NCBI RefSeq assembly: GCF_022898935.1
Contig: NZ_JALIRP010000002.1
Coordinates: forward strand, 248,001 to 312,000
Length of the DNA: 64,000 bases
Direction of reading: 5' to 3'
Origin: Paenibacillus mangrovi
GTDB taxonomy: Bacteria; Bacillota; Bacilli; Paenibacillales; Paenibacillaceae
The translations under genes were made by a program, and so were the position numbers. The notes under the pieces were generated by a model. The model made no database searches. It saw only the letters and a program-made list of their open reading frames with translations, and was not told the origin of the DNA. Positions 35,926 through 45,432 of this stretch are shown in pieces. Within the stretch, counting starts at the first letter, position 1; each line of letters begins with the position of its first letter.

Positions 35926-37218
35926 TTATTTTACCCATTCTACCTGAGCGCCAAGCGCCTTCATATGATCAAAGAACTGTGGATACGATTTGGCTACATG
36001 GTGTGCGTCTTTGATTTTCAGAGGCTGCTTGGCCCGAAGACCCACAACCGTGAGTGCCATAATCACGCGGTGGTCATAATGAGCATTAATTTCCACGCCG
36101 CCTTCCACACCTTCCGGACGGCCATGCACGATGATCTCAGCCTGCCGCTCCTCTACATTGGCACCCGCTTTGCGAAGCTCTGCCAAATAGTCAGTAATGC
36201 GGTCACATTCCTTGTAACGCAGGTTCTCCACATTGTAGAAACGGGAGGTTCCTTCCGCAAACACTGCAGCAGCAACCATCGCCAGCACGGCATCCGTTGC
36301 CGCATCACCGTCGAACTGGGTAGCCTTCAGCTTTCCGTTTCCTTTCACATGTACCTCGTCGTTCTCATGCGTCAACGGGACCTCCATCATGCGAAGGACA
36401 TCCACGACAGCCCGCTCCCCTTGCTTGCTCTCCACAGGCAGACGCTTAATCAGCACGTCAGACTGTGTGACCGCCGCAGCGGCAAGCACAGCGGCAGAGC
36501 CCGGATAATCACCTTGCACGGTATAGGATTTAGCCTCATACGACTGGTTGCCTGGAACCCGGAAGCGCATGTAGTCCTCGCTGGCATGGATCACGATGCC
36601 CGCCTGCTCAAGCACCTCAAGCGTTTGTCCGACGACAACTTTGGATTTCAGGTCGCCCAGCACCTCGATCTCACTATCCTCTTCGAGCAGCGGTGTCACA
36701 AACAGAAGGGCGCTCAAATACTGCGAGCTGACCGAGCCAGATACTTTAATCGATCCGCCCTTTGGTTGTCCGCCTTGAATGCGGATCGGCAGGCGGCCAT
36801 CATTGTGCTCCACCTGAACCCCCATCTGCTCGAGTGCCGTGATCAGATCATCATGCGGGCGTTTGCCGAGGGAATCGGGATAAGTATTTACGAATGTAAC
36901 ATCAGGACAAAGCGAGGCGACGCCCATCAAAAAACGGAGTACTGCTCCTGCATTGCCGACATTCAGCTCTTTCACATGTTTGGGATGGCGTCCAAACCCG
37001 GTAATGACCGCCTTCTCCTCATCTTCCACGAGTACCGCCCCCAAGTCCTGAATACAGCGTCTCATAGCGTCGCTGTCCTCGCTGTGGGCCGGGAAAAATA
37101 CGGTGCTGGTTCCTTCCGCCAGAGCTGCAACCAGCAGGTAACGCGTTGTATAGTTTTTGGAGGAAAGCGCCCCAATCTCACCTTCTAATTGCGGAGTCGG
37201 TTTTACAATCAAATCCAT
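35926..37218 (-). CDS. aroA: 3-Phosphoshikimate 1-carboxyvinyltransferase (EPSP synthase)
   Basis: The 430-residue enzyme joins shikimate-3-phosphate and PEP in the aromatic pathway. Family marks are SSKNYTTRYLLVAAL at the first substrate loop, SVSSQYLSALL, GDYPGSAAVL, FDGDAATDAVLA, LRYKECDRI and DHRVIMAL. The PEP/glyphosate loop reads GNAGAVLRF (88-96) where E. coli has GNAGTAMRP, so the Thr97 and Pro101 equivalents are Ala and Phe. The start is taken at ATG 37218, 12 bases after AAGGAG; ATG at 37227 is 3 bases after it, and the two cannot be separated. aroK lies nearby on the same strand. Confidence 0.9.
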   Translation of the reverse strand: MDLIVKPTPQLEGEIGALSSKNYTTRYLLVAALAEGTSTVFFPAHSEDSDAMRRCIQDLGAVLVEDEEKAVITGFGRHPKHVKELNVGNAGAVLRFLMGVASLCPDVTFVNTYPDSLGKRPHDDLITALEQMGVQVEHNDGRLPIRIQGGQPKGGSIKVSGSVSSQYLSALLFVTPLLEEDSEIEVLGDLKSKVVVGQTLEVLEQAGIVIHASEDYMRFRVPGNQSYEAKSYTVQGDYPGSAAVLAAAAVTQSDVLIKRLPVESKQGERAVVDVLRMMEVPLTHENDEVHVKGNGKLKATQFDGDAATDAVLAMVAAAVFAEGTSRFYNVENLRYKECDRITDYLAELRKAGANVEERQAEIIVHGRPEGVEGGVEINAHYDHRVIMALTVVGLRAKQPLKIKDAHHVAKSYPQFFDHMKALGAQVEWVK

Positions 37219-37273
37219 ATGCCCCATTGTCTCCTTCACTAATATATTCACGCTCTTACAGGCAAGCAATTGT

Positions 37274-37303
37274 TTGACAGCCCGTTTAGAGCCTGGTTAT
37301 GAT
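37274..37303 (+). promoter_or_regulatory. Promoter for the rhodanese gene
   Basis: TTGACA (37274-37279), 18 bp, TATGAT (37298-37303), about 42 bp before the start codon. Confidence 0.7.
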
Positions 37304-37345
37304 GGAATAATTACATAATAAAAATCTGAAAAGAGGTTATCTCAA

Positions 37346-37648
37346 ATGACACCCATTTATGAAATAGAACCGTCCGAACTCAGACGGCGCCTTCTGGCCG
37401 GCGAATCCCTGCAGATGATCGATGTCCGTGAAGACGATGAAGTCGCTCAAGGTATGATCAGCGGAGCCAAACATATTCCTCTCGGACAAATCCCTGACCG
37501 TCTGGATGAAATTCCGAAGGAAGGCGAGGTCATCATGATCTGCCGCAGCGGCGGCCGCAGCATGAGAGCCTGCCAATTCCTGCAGCAGTATGGCATCGAA
37601 TGCACGAATATGATCGGCGGCATGCTTCAGTGGAACGAAGAAGAATAA
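37346..37648 (+). CDS. Single-domain rhodanese-like sulfurtransferase
   Basis: The 100-residue protein is a complete rhodanese domain, with MIDVREDDEVAQGMISGAKHIPL and the active-site Cys in ICRSGGRSMRA. Such proteins carry persulfide sulfur; physiological donors and acceptors are not predictable. AGAGGT lies about 8 bases before the ATG. It has its own promoter and terminator and lies opposite aroA and aroK, so it is probably independent of them. Confidence 0.9.
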   Translation: MTPIYEIEPSELRRRLLAGESLQMIDVREDDEVAQGMISGAKHIPLGQIPDRLDEIPKEGEVIMICRSGGRSMRACQFLQQYGIECTNMIGGMLQWNEEE

Positions 37649-37657
37649 GCTGTATGT

Positions 37658-37694
37658 ATCGGCAGGCCTTTTTCAAGGGCTTGCCGATTTTTTT
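37658..37694 (+). terminator. Terminator after the rhodanese gene
   Basis: ATCGGCAGGCC and GGCTTGCCGAT arms (one wobble), then seven T. Confidence 0.9.
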
Positions 37695-37752
37695 GGATGC
37701 AGGGCCGCCTACCCGTGCAATTAGGCTTTCCTTTAATATTACCATAAAAAGC

Positions 37753-38268
37753 TTAGACGCGGTAATGCGTTAAAATTTGCTGCGCGACTTCATCCGCACC
37801 CAAGCGGCTCGTATCCACCGTGCAATGGGCGAATTGATAGGCTTGTTTCCGCTCCTCAAGTATCGTACGGATCCGTTCCTCGGCGTTTCCTGCGAGCAAC
37901 GGTCGGTTGCTGTCGCCTTTCACCCGGTCGATGATCATCTCCGCCTCTGCGGTTAGTGCAACAACAAATCCTCCATCAACCATCAGTTCACAATTGATAG
38001 GCTTTAGTACCGCTCCTCCGCCTGTAGCTACAATCTGACGATTGCCGGATGACAACACCTTGCAGAGCATATCTGTTTCTACCTTACGGAAGAAAGCTTC
38101 CCCATGCAGCTCAAATATCTCCGGAATTGTCATCCCCGCCTCGGACACAACGGCTGCATCCAGATCTACAAGCGTATAGCCGAGATGTTCCGCCAATATC
38201 CCGCCAACCGTCGATTTTCCGGTCCCCATCATACCGATTAATATGATATTTTGTTTCGTCTGGCTCAA
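37753..38268 (-). CDS. aroK: Shikimate kinase
   Basis: The 171-residue kinase phosphorylates shikimate. It has Walker A GMMGTGKST near residue 11, DLDAAVVSEAGMTIPEIF with the shikimate-binding Asp, FRKVE, the TGGGAV loop and the lid Arg in NRPLL. The start is taken as TTG at 38268, with GAGGGGTG 5-6 bases upstream; an in-frame ATG at 38295 has its only purine-rich stretch touching the codon. Two genes away, aroA makes the next intermediate, so this is a small aromatic-pathway neighbourhood. Confidence 0.9.
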   Translation of the reverse strand: MSQTKQNIILIGMMGTGKSTVGGILAEHLGYTLVDLDAAVVSEAGMTIPEIFELHGEAFFRKVETDMLCKVLSSGNRQIVATGGGAVLKPINCELMVDGGFVVALTAEAEMIIDRVKGDSNRPLLAGNAEERIRTILEERKQAYQFAHCTVDTSRLGADEVAQQILTHYRV

Positions 38269-38446
38269 TGCTACACCCCTCTTGTTTCCATGCATTCCTC
38301 AAGCTTTTTCATATCATAACACAGCCCAAAAACTTTCGACAATCTCGCAAATGCCTCTCTTCTAAAGAAAAGAATTCTATTTTCTGCAAGTCTATCATAT
38401 ACATCATAGAAAATCAGGAGTACGTGAGGAGTGGAAAGTATCCGCC

Positions 38447-38755
38447 ATGCCAGAATCCCGTTCCTATTCACCCGAAACCACTGCAAGGATCAATGAGATT
38501 GCAAATCCAAGGCATATACTTTGTAGGGAAGACATGCTTTGGGTATTGCATTATGTACAACAAAAAGTGGCTCAGGGAGAACCAGCGCTGCTGGAACTCA
38601 CTAAGCCACGGTTATTACAGAATTTTCAGTACTTTGGCGAGGCGGCGCTGCTACTGCTCAGCCGCGCCACGACTGGTCATGCTCAAGATGAGCGGATCCG
38701 CACATGCTTGCAAGAAGCCATGCATGGCCTTATCCCGCCGGTTACCCGAGAATAA
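38447..38755 (+). CDS. Hypothetical protein, 102 aa
   Basis: I do not recognise this protein. It is soluble-looking and helical, starting MPESRSYSPETTARINEIAN, with hydrophobic ALLLLSRATTG near the middle. The only Shine-Dalgarno-like site (GAGGAG) is about 16 bases before the ATG, which is too far, so the start or even the gene is uncertain. It fills the gap between aroK and gnd on the opposite strand to both and ends 20 bp before the gnd stop. Confidence 0.5.
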   Translation: MPESRSYSPETTARINEIANPRHILCREDMLWVLHYVQQKVAQGEPALLELTKPRLLQNFQYFGEAALLLLSRATTGHAQDERIRTCLQEAMHGLIPPVTRE

Positions 38756-38774
38756 CGAGAGCAGCTTCTGCCTG

Positions 38775-40187
38775 TTATTCCTGAATCCAGTTGTGGTGGA
38801 AGACGCCTTCCTTGTCCACGCGTTTGAAAGTATGGGCACCGAAGTAGTCTCGCTGCGCCTGGAGCAGGTTCGCAGGCAGTCTTTCTGTGCGATAGCTGTC
38901 GAAATAAGCAAGTGCACTGGAGAAGCCCGGTACCGGAATGCCGCGGCTGACAGCTGCGGATATGATAGAACGCCATGCGCCTTGGTAATTTTCAATAATA
39001 TCTTTGAAGAAAGGATCAAGCAGCAGGTTTTTAAGGCCTGGGTCCTTCTCGTAAGCATCGGTAATGTTTTGCAGGAAGCGGGAGCGGATAATGCAGCCGC
39101 CGCGCCAGATTTTAGCAAGCTCACCGTATTTCAGATCCCAGCCGTACTCGTCGGATGCCACACGCAGCTGAGCGAAGCCTTGAGCGTAGGATACGATTTT
39201 GCTCGCAAACAATGCTTTGCGGACATTTTCGATGAATTCGGCTTTGTCGCCTTGGAATGCTTCCGCATTCGGACCACTCAGAATTTTGCTTGCTTCTACA
39301 CGATCTTCCTTCATAGCGGACAGGAAGCGGGAGAATACCGATTCGGTAATCATGGACAAAGGCACTCCGAGATCCAGTGAGCTCTGGCTTGTCCATTTTC
39401 CTGTTCCTTTCTGTCCGGCTGCGTCTAAAATAACGTCAACCATCGGTTTACCTGTGTCTTCATCCTTTTGCGCGAAGATGTCGGCCGTAATTTCGATCAG
39501 GTAGCTGTCAAGCTCACCTTTGTTCCAGTCGCTGAAAATTTCATGCAGTTCCTCAGCGCCAAGGTTCAGCACGTCTTTCAGAAGGTGATAGGCTTCGCCG
39601 ATCAGCTGCATGTCGCCGTATTCGATGCCGTTATGCACCATTTTAACGTAATGGCCGGCACCGTCAGGTCCGATATATGTACAGCATGGTTCACCATTCA
39701 CTTTGGCGGAAATCGAAGTCAGGATTGGTTCTACCAGCTCATAAGCGCTTTTTGGTCCGCCAGGCATGATGGAAGGTCCTTTAAGAGCTCCTTCTTCACC
39801 GCCGGAAACCCCTGCACCGATAAAGCGGAAGCCTTTTTCCTCCAGCATTTTGCTGCGGCGCTGCGTATCTGGGAAGTATGCGTTGCCTCCGTCGATAATG
39901 ATATCACCTTGATCCAGATGCGGAATCAATTGCTCAATGGTTGCGTCGGTTGCTTTACCGGCTTGTACCATGATCAAAATTCTGCGCGGCTTTTCAAGGG
40001 ACTCGACAAATTCCTCAATGGAGAAAGTACCTGTCAGCTTTTTGCCTTTCGCTTCTTCGAGAAGAGCTTCTGTTTTCTCCGGGGAACGGTTGAACACGGA
40101 AACAGTAAAGCCTCTGCTTTCGATATTGAGAGCCAGGTTTTTGCCCATAACGGCAAGGCCAATGACACCGATTTGTTGCTTCGACAT
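38775..40187 (-). CDS. gnd: 6-Phosphogluconate dehydrogenase, decarboxylating
   Basis: The 470-residue enzyme oxidises 6-phosphogluconate to ribulose-5-phosphate, making NADPH in the pentose phosphate pathway. It opens with the nucleotide fold [17 protein letters not shown] and NRSPEKTE (NADP-type), then [29 protein letters not shown], the catalytic [13 protein letters not shown] and the C-terminal HNWIQE end. The ATG at 40187 has GGAG 8 bases upstream, in preference to the ATG four codons earlier. Length is standard. Confidence 0.95.
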   Translation of the reverse strand: MSKQQIGVIGLAVMGKNLALNIESRGFTVSVFNRSPEKTEALLEEAKGKKLTGTFSIEEFVESLEKPRRILIMVQAGKATDATIEQLIPHLDQGDIIIDGGNAYFPDTQRRSKMLEEKGFRFIGAGVSGGEEGALKGPSIMPGGPKSAYELVEPILTSISAKVNGEPCCTYIGPDGAGHYVKMVHNGIEYGDMQLIGEAYHLLKDVLNLGAEELHEIFSDWNKGELDSYLIEITADIFAQKDEDTGKPMVDVILDAAGQKGTGKWTSQSSLDLGVPLSMITESVFSRFLSAMKEDRVEASKILSGPNAEAFQGDKAEFIENVRKALFASKIVSYAQGFAQLRVASDEYGWDLKYGELAKIWRGGCIIRSRFLQNITDAYEKDPGLKNLLLDPFFKDIIENYQGAWRSIISAAVSRGIPVPGFSSALAYFDSYRTERLPANLLQAQRDYFGAHTFKRVDKEGVFHHNWIQE

Positions 40188-40298
40188 ATGGTTCTCCATC
40201 CTTTACCTCTATATTTGTGTTTGAAAATTAGAATACAACTATTTTAGCGTGTTTACGTGTGAAAGTGAACCCCTCAGTCTTCAAATGATATCGTGACA

Positions 40299-40326
40299 AA
40301 ACACCCCGCCGCGGCTGAGGTGCTTA
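40299..40326 (-). terminator. Possible weak terminator
   Basis: On the minus strand GCACC-TCA-GCC-GC-GGC-GGG-GTGT with a short T-run, after the 40361-40957 gene. The stem has an internal mismatch loop. Confidence 0.45.
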
Positions 40327-40360
40327 CATCACTGCTGTATATTGTAATACGAATAGGTCT

Positions 40361-40957
40361 TTACCATTCAAGCATGAGCAGCTGCTTCGAAAGATCAGAG
40401 AGTTTCTTCCGGCAAAGCTCCGCCTTTTCGGCATCCCCGTTTTGAAGCGCATCGTACAGACATTCCAGTTCGTCATCGACCTCAAGCCGCAGGAGCTGCA
40501 GGCGAATTTCACCCTCATTAGAAAAATACAGCTTGGAAATTTCCTGCTCCGTCATGAACGGCCCCTTTTGATACAGCACCCGCTGCTGATATCCGGATAT
40601 TTCAACCAAACGGATAACTTCGCCGAATAAAATGCTCTCCACCAGGATCTGACGGTCCTTAAATCGCTTTACAACCGCATGTCCACGGGTATCCTCGATC
40701 AGCTTCTCCATCCATTCCCCTAGCTTAGCATCACGGATCATATAATCCCCAACCATCTTATAACCGTTTTTGGTCCGATTAAACCGCAGCTTGACAAGTT
40801 TACGCCCCGTTCTGACGGAAACGATGAATATTGATTCGTTCTCGCTCCAGTACAGGGAATACCCCTCTTGAATCAAATCCTTAATCAGGTCCTGAATATG
40901 CCGCCGATTAAACCGAAGCTCCAAATTGCAGTATTCCACTTCATAGCTCTTGTTCAC
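40361..40957 (-). CDS. Conserved hypothetical protein, 198 aa
   Basis: I cannot assign a function. The soluble protein begins MNKSYEVEYCNLELRFNRRHIQDL, has a beta-rich middle with basic segments (RTGRKLVKLRFNRTKNGYK) and ends in a charged helical hairpin (ELECLYDALQNGDAEKAEL). The start is GTG at 40957 with AAGGAGG 7 bases upstream; the frame open to 41047 has none. It lies between gnd and a divergent YktB-like gene. Confidence 0.75.
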   Translation of the reverse strand: MNKSYEVEYCNLELRFNRRHIQDLIKDLIQEGYSLYWSENESIFIVSVRTGRKLVKLRFNRTKNGYKMVGDYMIRDAKLGEWMEKLIEDTRGHAVVKRFKDRQILVESILFGEVIRLVEISGYQQRVLYQKGPFMTEQEISKLYFSNEGEIRLQLLRLEVDDELECLYDALQNGDAEKAELCRKKLSDLSKQLLMLEW

Positions 40958-41294
40958 GGCACTCCCTCCTTCAGTATTGGACCGCTCTTTCCGAATAAAC
41001 CTGGTATAGAGGATTTTTTGCAACAATCCATAGAGAGTGAGTCCCACGAAGCAATATATAGGTAAAAACCTGTTCGTTCGTCTATATACACCTCGGAGCG
41101 GCTAAATTCGGATTTTCCGCTAAAATCCTGATTGAATTGATTAAGTGCTTTGTTCTATTTTATACTTTATCTTATGTAACGGTAACTTGGTTTATTGACT
41201 ATTTTTACCTCTTCTACACCTTGGCCAAACAGGCACCCGGGGTATGCTATAATAGGACAAACTTTGCACCGTATTTGACAGAGGAGGCCGCTGC
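40958..41294. other. Divergent intergenic region with an extended -10 promoter and an inverted repeat
   Basis: ATGC-TATAAT at 41244-41253 is an extended -10 promoter reading to the YktB-like gene at 41295. GGATTTT-CCGCT-AAAATCC (41110-41128) is a 7-bp inverted repeat of unknown purpose. No gene is seen. Confidence 0.55.
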
Positions 41295-41918
41295 ATGCCG
41301 TTTGAAGGATTTAAGCCGCAGGATTTTGACGTATTCACCGTACCCGGGCTGGAGCCCCGAATGGAGGCTTTGATTGAGAACGTAAGACCCAAGCTGGAAA
41401 CGCTGGGAGGAGAGATCGCTCCATTTCTTTCCGCACTTTGCGGCGAAGAAATGTTTCCCCATGTCGCGAAGCATGCCCGCCGCACCATTAATCCGCCCAA
41501 TGACACCTGGGTTGCCTGGGCAGCGAACAAAAGGGGCTATAAAGCACTGCCGCATTTCCAGGTCGGAATGTTCGAATCCCACCTGTTTATTATTTTTGCC
41601 GTGATCTATGAGAGTTCGAACAAGGCGATCTTCGCCAAGCATCTGGAGAAAAACCTCAGCAAGGTGAAAAAGAGCCTTCCGGAGGATTTCTACTGGTCCA
41701 TGGACCATATGGATCCCGGCTTTACGCCGCATTCTAAAATGAGTTCCAAAGATTTTACCCAAATGGCCGTAAAACTCGACAAAGTCAAAAAATCCGAGGT
41801 TCTATGCGGACTACGCATTCCTAGAGGAGAAGCCGTTCTGGAAAACGGACCGGAGCTCTTATCCGTCATCCAGTCTACATTTGAAAAACTGCTTCCGTTG
41901 TACAAAATGGCATTTTAA
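41295..41918 (+). CDS. YktB-like (UPF0637, DUF1054) protein
   Basis: The 207-residue protein matches Bacillus YktB (DUF1054), beginning GFKPQDFDVFTVPGLEPRM, then HVAKHARRTINPPNDTWVAW, HFQVGMFESHLFIIFAVIYES and FYWSMDHMDPG. The family is soluble and of unknown function. GAGGAGG precedes the ATG by 7 bases, and an extended -10 lies 42 bp upstream. A terminator follows 12 bp after the stop. Confidence 0.88.
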   Translation: MPFEGFKPQDFDVFTVPGLEPRMEALIENVRPKLETLGGEIAPFLSALCGEEMFPHVAKHARRTINPPNDTWVAWAANKRGYKALPHFQVGMFESHLFIIFAVIYESSNKAIFAKHLEKNLSKVKKSLPEDFYWSMDHMDPGFTPHSKMSSKDFTQMAVKLDKVKKSEVLCGLRIPRGEAVLENGPELLSVIQSTFEKLLPLYKMAF

Positions 41919-41929
41919 ATTTAAATACG

Positions 41930-41978
41930 AAAAAAGCTGTACCCGCCGGGTTCATTCCCGGATTCGGGCACAGCTTTT
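41930..41978. terminator. Bidirectional terminator after the YktB-like gene
   Basis: AAAAGCTGT-CCCG and CGGG-ACAGCTTTT arms around an inner CCGGG/CCCGG stem, A-run left and T-run right. Confidence 0.88.
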
Positions 41979-42009
41979 GCATTTTAACCATACATGCAGC
42001 TTTTGTTTC

Positions 42010-43293
42010 TCAAACCGCAGGCTTCATTCTGCGCGAGAGTACAAAGTGGATGACGAACAGCAGGGCCATAACGATCGCGCTGGCAATAAACGGAGTTGAG
42101 TGCCCGGCGTGATCCCAGAGCTGGCCTGATACGATGGGTCCAACAACCATGCCGGAGCCCTGCAGCGTTAGAAAAAATCCCCAGACCGCACCGCGTTCAC
42201 CCTCTGGAACCAAATGCGCCACAAAGGTGTTCCAGGCTGGCAGGATCATCGCGTAGCTGATACCGGTAATACATACAAAGACAAATACCATGCCCAAGGA
42301 GTGGACAAACGAAAAGACGCTGAGCGAGAATGCAGCCAGCACAAATCCGAAATTCAAAAAAGGCGTAGTGCCGAAACGATCGACCAGCTTCCCGCATGGT
42401 ATGAGCGCCAGCGCCGTAATTCCTCCACCAGCAACAAGCAACAGACTGAACATATTGGGCGAAAGATGAAGCTCATTTTGCACGTAAAGAGTAATGACCG
42501 GGCTGAGAAGTCCAATGACAAAGGACTGCAGAAACAGCGCCGGATAGACCATCCAGCTTACCTTCAGCGTATGCCTAACCTCATGCAGCGTTTTCTTCAC
42601 GTTTTCCCATAATTGAACAAGCTTGTGTTTCATCACAGCAAAAAAGCCCTTGCCGGCCTCCGCTGCGGATACAGCCGCTGATTGAAGCGGAATTTTGACT
42701 TTGGAAGGAAGCATCATCGCCACCATCACCAGAATCACTCCAACCCCGATTAAAACGAGAAACGCCGTGTGATAATTATTACTCGTCCACTCCAATAAAA
42801 AATTCATAACGATAGGTCCCGTTCCCGTACCAGCGAGCAAAGCTATCTCAAGCGTTCCCATCGCCTGCCCGTTGCTGTTATTCGGTCCCGAGATTTCCGT
42901 CGTTCCCGACATCGCGGTCGGCCATAGCGGGGAAGTGCCCAGGCCGAGGATGAAACATGCAACCGTCAGCCAAAAGGCGCCGGAGGAAAACGCAATAATG
43001 CACACAGCAATGACCGTCATGAGCAAGGCCCCGGCCATCGTTTTGCGGTAACCCAGTCTCTCTCCGATCCAGCCGAAGGGACTTCGGAAGAGATTGTCAC
43101 CTATGTACTGCAGGGAAAATGCGATACCGATCGTGTGTGCCGACAGCCCGAGCGAATTCTTCATATATACGGGCAGCACCGCCACGAGCAGCGCTCCTTT
43201 CATGAACTCAACAAGAAAAATGATAACGAGCAGTCCGATAAAAAACGGAGATTTAAACCATTTTATGGCAGCTGCTCCTTCTGCTTGCGGCAT
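42010..43293 (-). CDS. Major facilitator superfamily transporter
   Basis: The 427-residue permease has twelve predicted membrane segments with the MFS loop 2-3 motif GWIGERLGYRKT and a duplicated GKLVDRFGTTPF in loop 8-9. A long cytosolic loop (about 200-250) joins the halves. The substrate is unknown; the protein resembles drug/sugar efflux-type permeases. AGAGGATG lies about 8 bases before the ATG. It diverges from speA, but a functional link is not evident. Confidence 0.85.
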   Translation of the reverse strand: MPQAEGAAAIKWFKSPFFIGLLVIIFLVEFMKGALLVAVLPVYMKNSLGLSAHTIGIAFSLQYIGDNLFRSPFGWIGERLGYRKTMAGALLMTVIAVCIIAFSSGAFWLTVACFILGLGTSPLWPTAMSGTTEISGPNNSNGQAMGTLEIALLAGTGTGPIVMNFLLEWTSNNYHTAFLVLIGVGVILVMVAMMLPSKVKIPLQSAAVSAAEAGKGFFAVMKHKLVQLWENVKKTLHEVRHTLKVSWMVYPALFLQSFVIGLLSPVITLYVQNELHLSPNMFSLLLVAGGGITALALIPCGKLVDRFGTTPFLNFGFVLAAFSLSVFSFVHSLGMVFVFVCITGISYAMILPAWNTFVAHLVPEGERGAVWGFFLTLQGSGMVVGPIVSGQLWDHAGHSTPFIASAIVMALLFVIHFVLSRRMKPAV

Positions 43294-43471
43294 CTCTTTT
43301 CACATCCTCTACTCGTAATGGCAAGCCCTTTATGTAATGATGCCTATTTATATTGTGCCCCATTATCCTTCCATATTTTCACCCTTAACGAAATGCACGC
43401 TTGCAATCGCCCCCCATTTTGCTATACTCATCCTTGTAATTTTAACAGAGGAAAGGTTGTGACAGCATAAA

Positions 43472-44947
43472 ATGGACCACCGCCGTACGCCGCTTTTTAC
43501 TGCTCTGAAGGAACATGCGGCCAGCAATCCCGTACAATTTCACATTCCCGGACACAAAAAGGGCATGGGAACCGACACCGAATTCAGAGAGTTTATAGGT
43601 GATAACGCCCTATCCATAGATTTGATCAATATTGCGCCGCTGGATGACCTCCATCAACCGACAGGCGTCATTGAAGAGGCGCAGAAGCTTGCAGCCGACG
43701 CCTTCGGTGCTGACTATACTTATTTCAGCGTACAGGGGACAAGTGGTGCCATTATGACCATGATCCTCTCCATGTGCTCGCCTGGTGACAAAATCATTGT
43801 ACCGCGCAACGTGCACAAGTCGGTCATGTCCGCCATTATTTTCTCCGGTGCGAAGCCGGTATTCGTATCTCCGGCACGCGATGAGAACCTGGGTATCGAT
43901 CACGGCATCACCACCAAATCCGTACAGCGTGCTCTGGACCGCCATCCGGATGCCAAGGCAGTACTGGTGATCAACCCAACCTATTTTGGCGTATGCGCCG
44001 ACCTGAAGGAAATTGTGGATCTTGCCCACAGCCGGCATGTTCCTGTCCTCGTCGACGAGGCCCATGGTGTGCTTATTCATTTCCATCAGGATCTTCCGAT
44101 GTCTGCAATGGAAGCCGGTGCCGATATGGCAGCGACCAGCGTACACAAGCTCGGAGGCTCCATGACGCAGAGCTCGGTACTCAATCTCAATACGAAAAAC
44201 GGTTTTGTGAACCCGCAGCGCGTTCAGACGATCATCAGTATGCTGACAACAACTTCCACCTCGTATATCCTGCTCGCGTCACTTGATTCATCAAGACGCA
44301 ATCTGGCGATCAACGGCCATGAAATGGCTCAAAGAACAATTGATTTGGCTCAAAACGCCCGCCGCATCATCAATCAAATCGAAGGGCTCTACTGCTTCGG
44401 GGATGAGATTCTCGGAGGTGAAGCCACATTTGATTACGATCCGACTAAGCTGACCATTCATGTCCGTCATCTGGGCATTACCGGATATGAAACGGAAAAC
44501 TGGCTGCGTGAGCATTATAATCTCGAAGTGGAACTCAGCGATATGTACAATATTCTTTGCCTGGTAACGCCGGGCGACAATGAGGAAACAGTGTCCACCC
44601 TGCTGACGGCTCTTCGGGAGCTTGCCGCGACGTATTATAATGTCAACACTGCTAATGAGCTAATCGTCAAAATTCCGGAAATCCCTCAGCTGTCCCTCAT
44701 TCCGAGAGACGCTTTTTACGGGGATACCGAAGTCATTCCTTTCAAGGAATCGGCGGGACGGATCATTGCCGAGTTCATTTACGTCTATCCTCCCGGTATT
44801 CCGATCCTGCTACCAGGCGAAGTCATCTCCCAGGACAATATCGATTACATTGTAGATCACGTAGACGTAGGGCTGCCAGTGAAAGGCCCAGAAGACCGTT
44901 ACATCAACAACGTCAAGGTGATCGTGGAAACCAATCCGATATTCTAA
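43472..44947 (+). CDS. speA: Arginine decarboxylase / Orn-Lys-Arg decarboxylase family
   Basis: The 491-residue PLP enzyme corresponds to Bacillus SpeA (490 aa) and the YaaO group. Motifs are FHIPGHKKG at the start, FSVQGTSGAIMTMI, LVDEAHGVL with the PLP-ring Asp and the Schiff-base Lys in TSVHKLGGSMTQ, and YPPGIPILLPGE near the end. It makes agmatine from arginine on the route to spermidine. Lysine decarboxylase activity cannot be ruled out from sequence alone. AAAGG is 14 bases before the ATG, a weak site. speE and speB do not follow. Confidence 0.88.
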   Translation: MDHRRTPLFTALKEHAASNPVQFHIPGHKKGMGTDTEFREFIGDNALSIDLINIAPLDDLHQPTGVIEEAQKLAADAFGADYTYFSVQGTSGAIMTMILSMCSPGDKIIVPRNVHKSVMSAIIFSGAKPVFVSPARDENLGIDHGITTKSVQRALDRHPDAKAVLVINPTYFGVCADLKEIVDLAHSRHVPVLVDEAHGVLIHFHQDLPMSAMEAGADMAATSVHKLGGSMTQSSVLNLNTKNGFVNPQRVQTIISMLTTTSTSYILLASLDSSRRNLAINGHEMAQRTIDLAQNARRIINQIEGLYCFGDEILGGEATFDYDPTKLTIHVRHLGITGYETENWLREHYNLEVELSDMYNILCLVTPGDNEETVSTLLTALRELAATYYNVNTANELIVKIPEIPQLSLIPRDAFYGDTEVIPFKESAGRIIAEFIYVYPPGIPILLPGEVISQDNIDYIVDHVDVGLPVKGPEDRYINNVKVIVETNPIF

Positions 44948-44979
44948 TCTGAGCCGCTTTTGCGTTCCAGAATACACTA

Positions 44980-45019
44980 AATAAACCCGGCGCCGCCTCA
45001 TGCGGTACCGGGTTTATTG
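44980..45019. terminator. Bidirectional terminator after speA
   Basis: AATAAACCCGG and CCGGGTTTATT outer arms with an inner GCCGC/GCGG stem. Confidence 0.88.
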
Positions 45020-45030
45020 TTAGGAAAATC

Positions 45031-45339
45031 TTAGTCTTCAGAATCCAGTTGAGCGACGAGCTCATTGTAAGCCGCTTCAACTTCGTTCCATTCTTGTTCG
45101 TCCTCAATATTGTAAAGCATCATTTCGTCGCCCTCTTCTTCGATGCGTAAAATAATGCCGTCTGATTCTGGGTTCTCACGCTCCAGCAGCACTGCGTATA
45201 GATTCTCGCCTACATCAAATGTTTCGACGAGAACCATCTCCACCTCGTTGCCATTCTCGTCAGTCATTGCCAGAACAAATTCCTCATGCTCATGATCATG
45301 ATTGCAATTTTCGTCATGCACGTGGTTGTGATCGCTCAT
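45031..45339 (-). CDS. DUF1292 family acidic protein with His-rich N-terminus
   Basis: The 102-residue protein has a metal-binding-looking start, MSDHNHVHDENCNHDHEHEE, and a DUF1292 domain with LTDENG-like FVLAMTDENGNEVE, YAVLLERENPESDG and EWNEVEAAYN. YrzB in Bacillus is related; function is unknown. The six histidines and one cysteine may bind metal. The ATG at 45339 has GAGG 10 bases upstream; the frame is open five codons further. It is a single gene with a terminator shared with speA. Confidence 0.82.
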   Translation of the reverse strand: MSDHNHVHDENCNHDHEHEEFVLAMTDENGNEVEMVLVETFDVGENLYAVLLERENPESDGIILRIEEEGDEMMLYNIEDEQEWNEVEAAYNELVAQLDSED

Positions 45340-45432
45340 TACAAAAAACCTCACTTTAGGTTATTTAGTCATACCTTCGTATCGTATCATGTACCAGAGT
45401 CCTGGTCAATTTATCCTGCTGCCCGTTAAAGA

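Noticed and set aside
35848..37188. A 446-codon plus-strand frame opposite aroA
   Set aside because: It lies fully antisense to aroA, has no ribosome binding site, and reads as His/Arg/Leu-rich sequence typical of an antisense shadow.
42010..44947. MFS transporter and speA as a polyamine export/synthesis system
   Set aside because: The genes are divergent, the transporter has no polyamine-specific features I can see, and no other spe gene is present, so a shared system is not supported.
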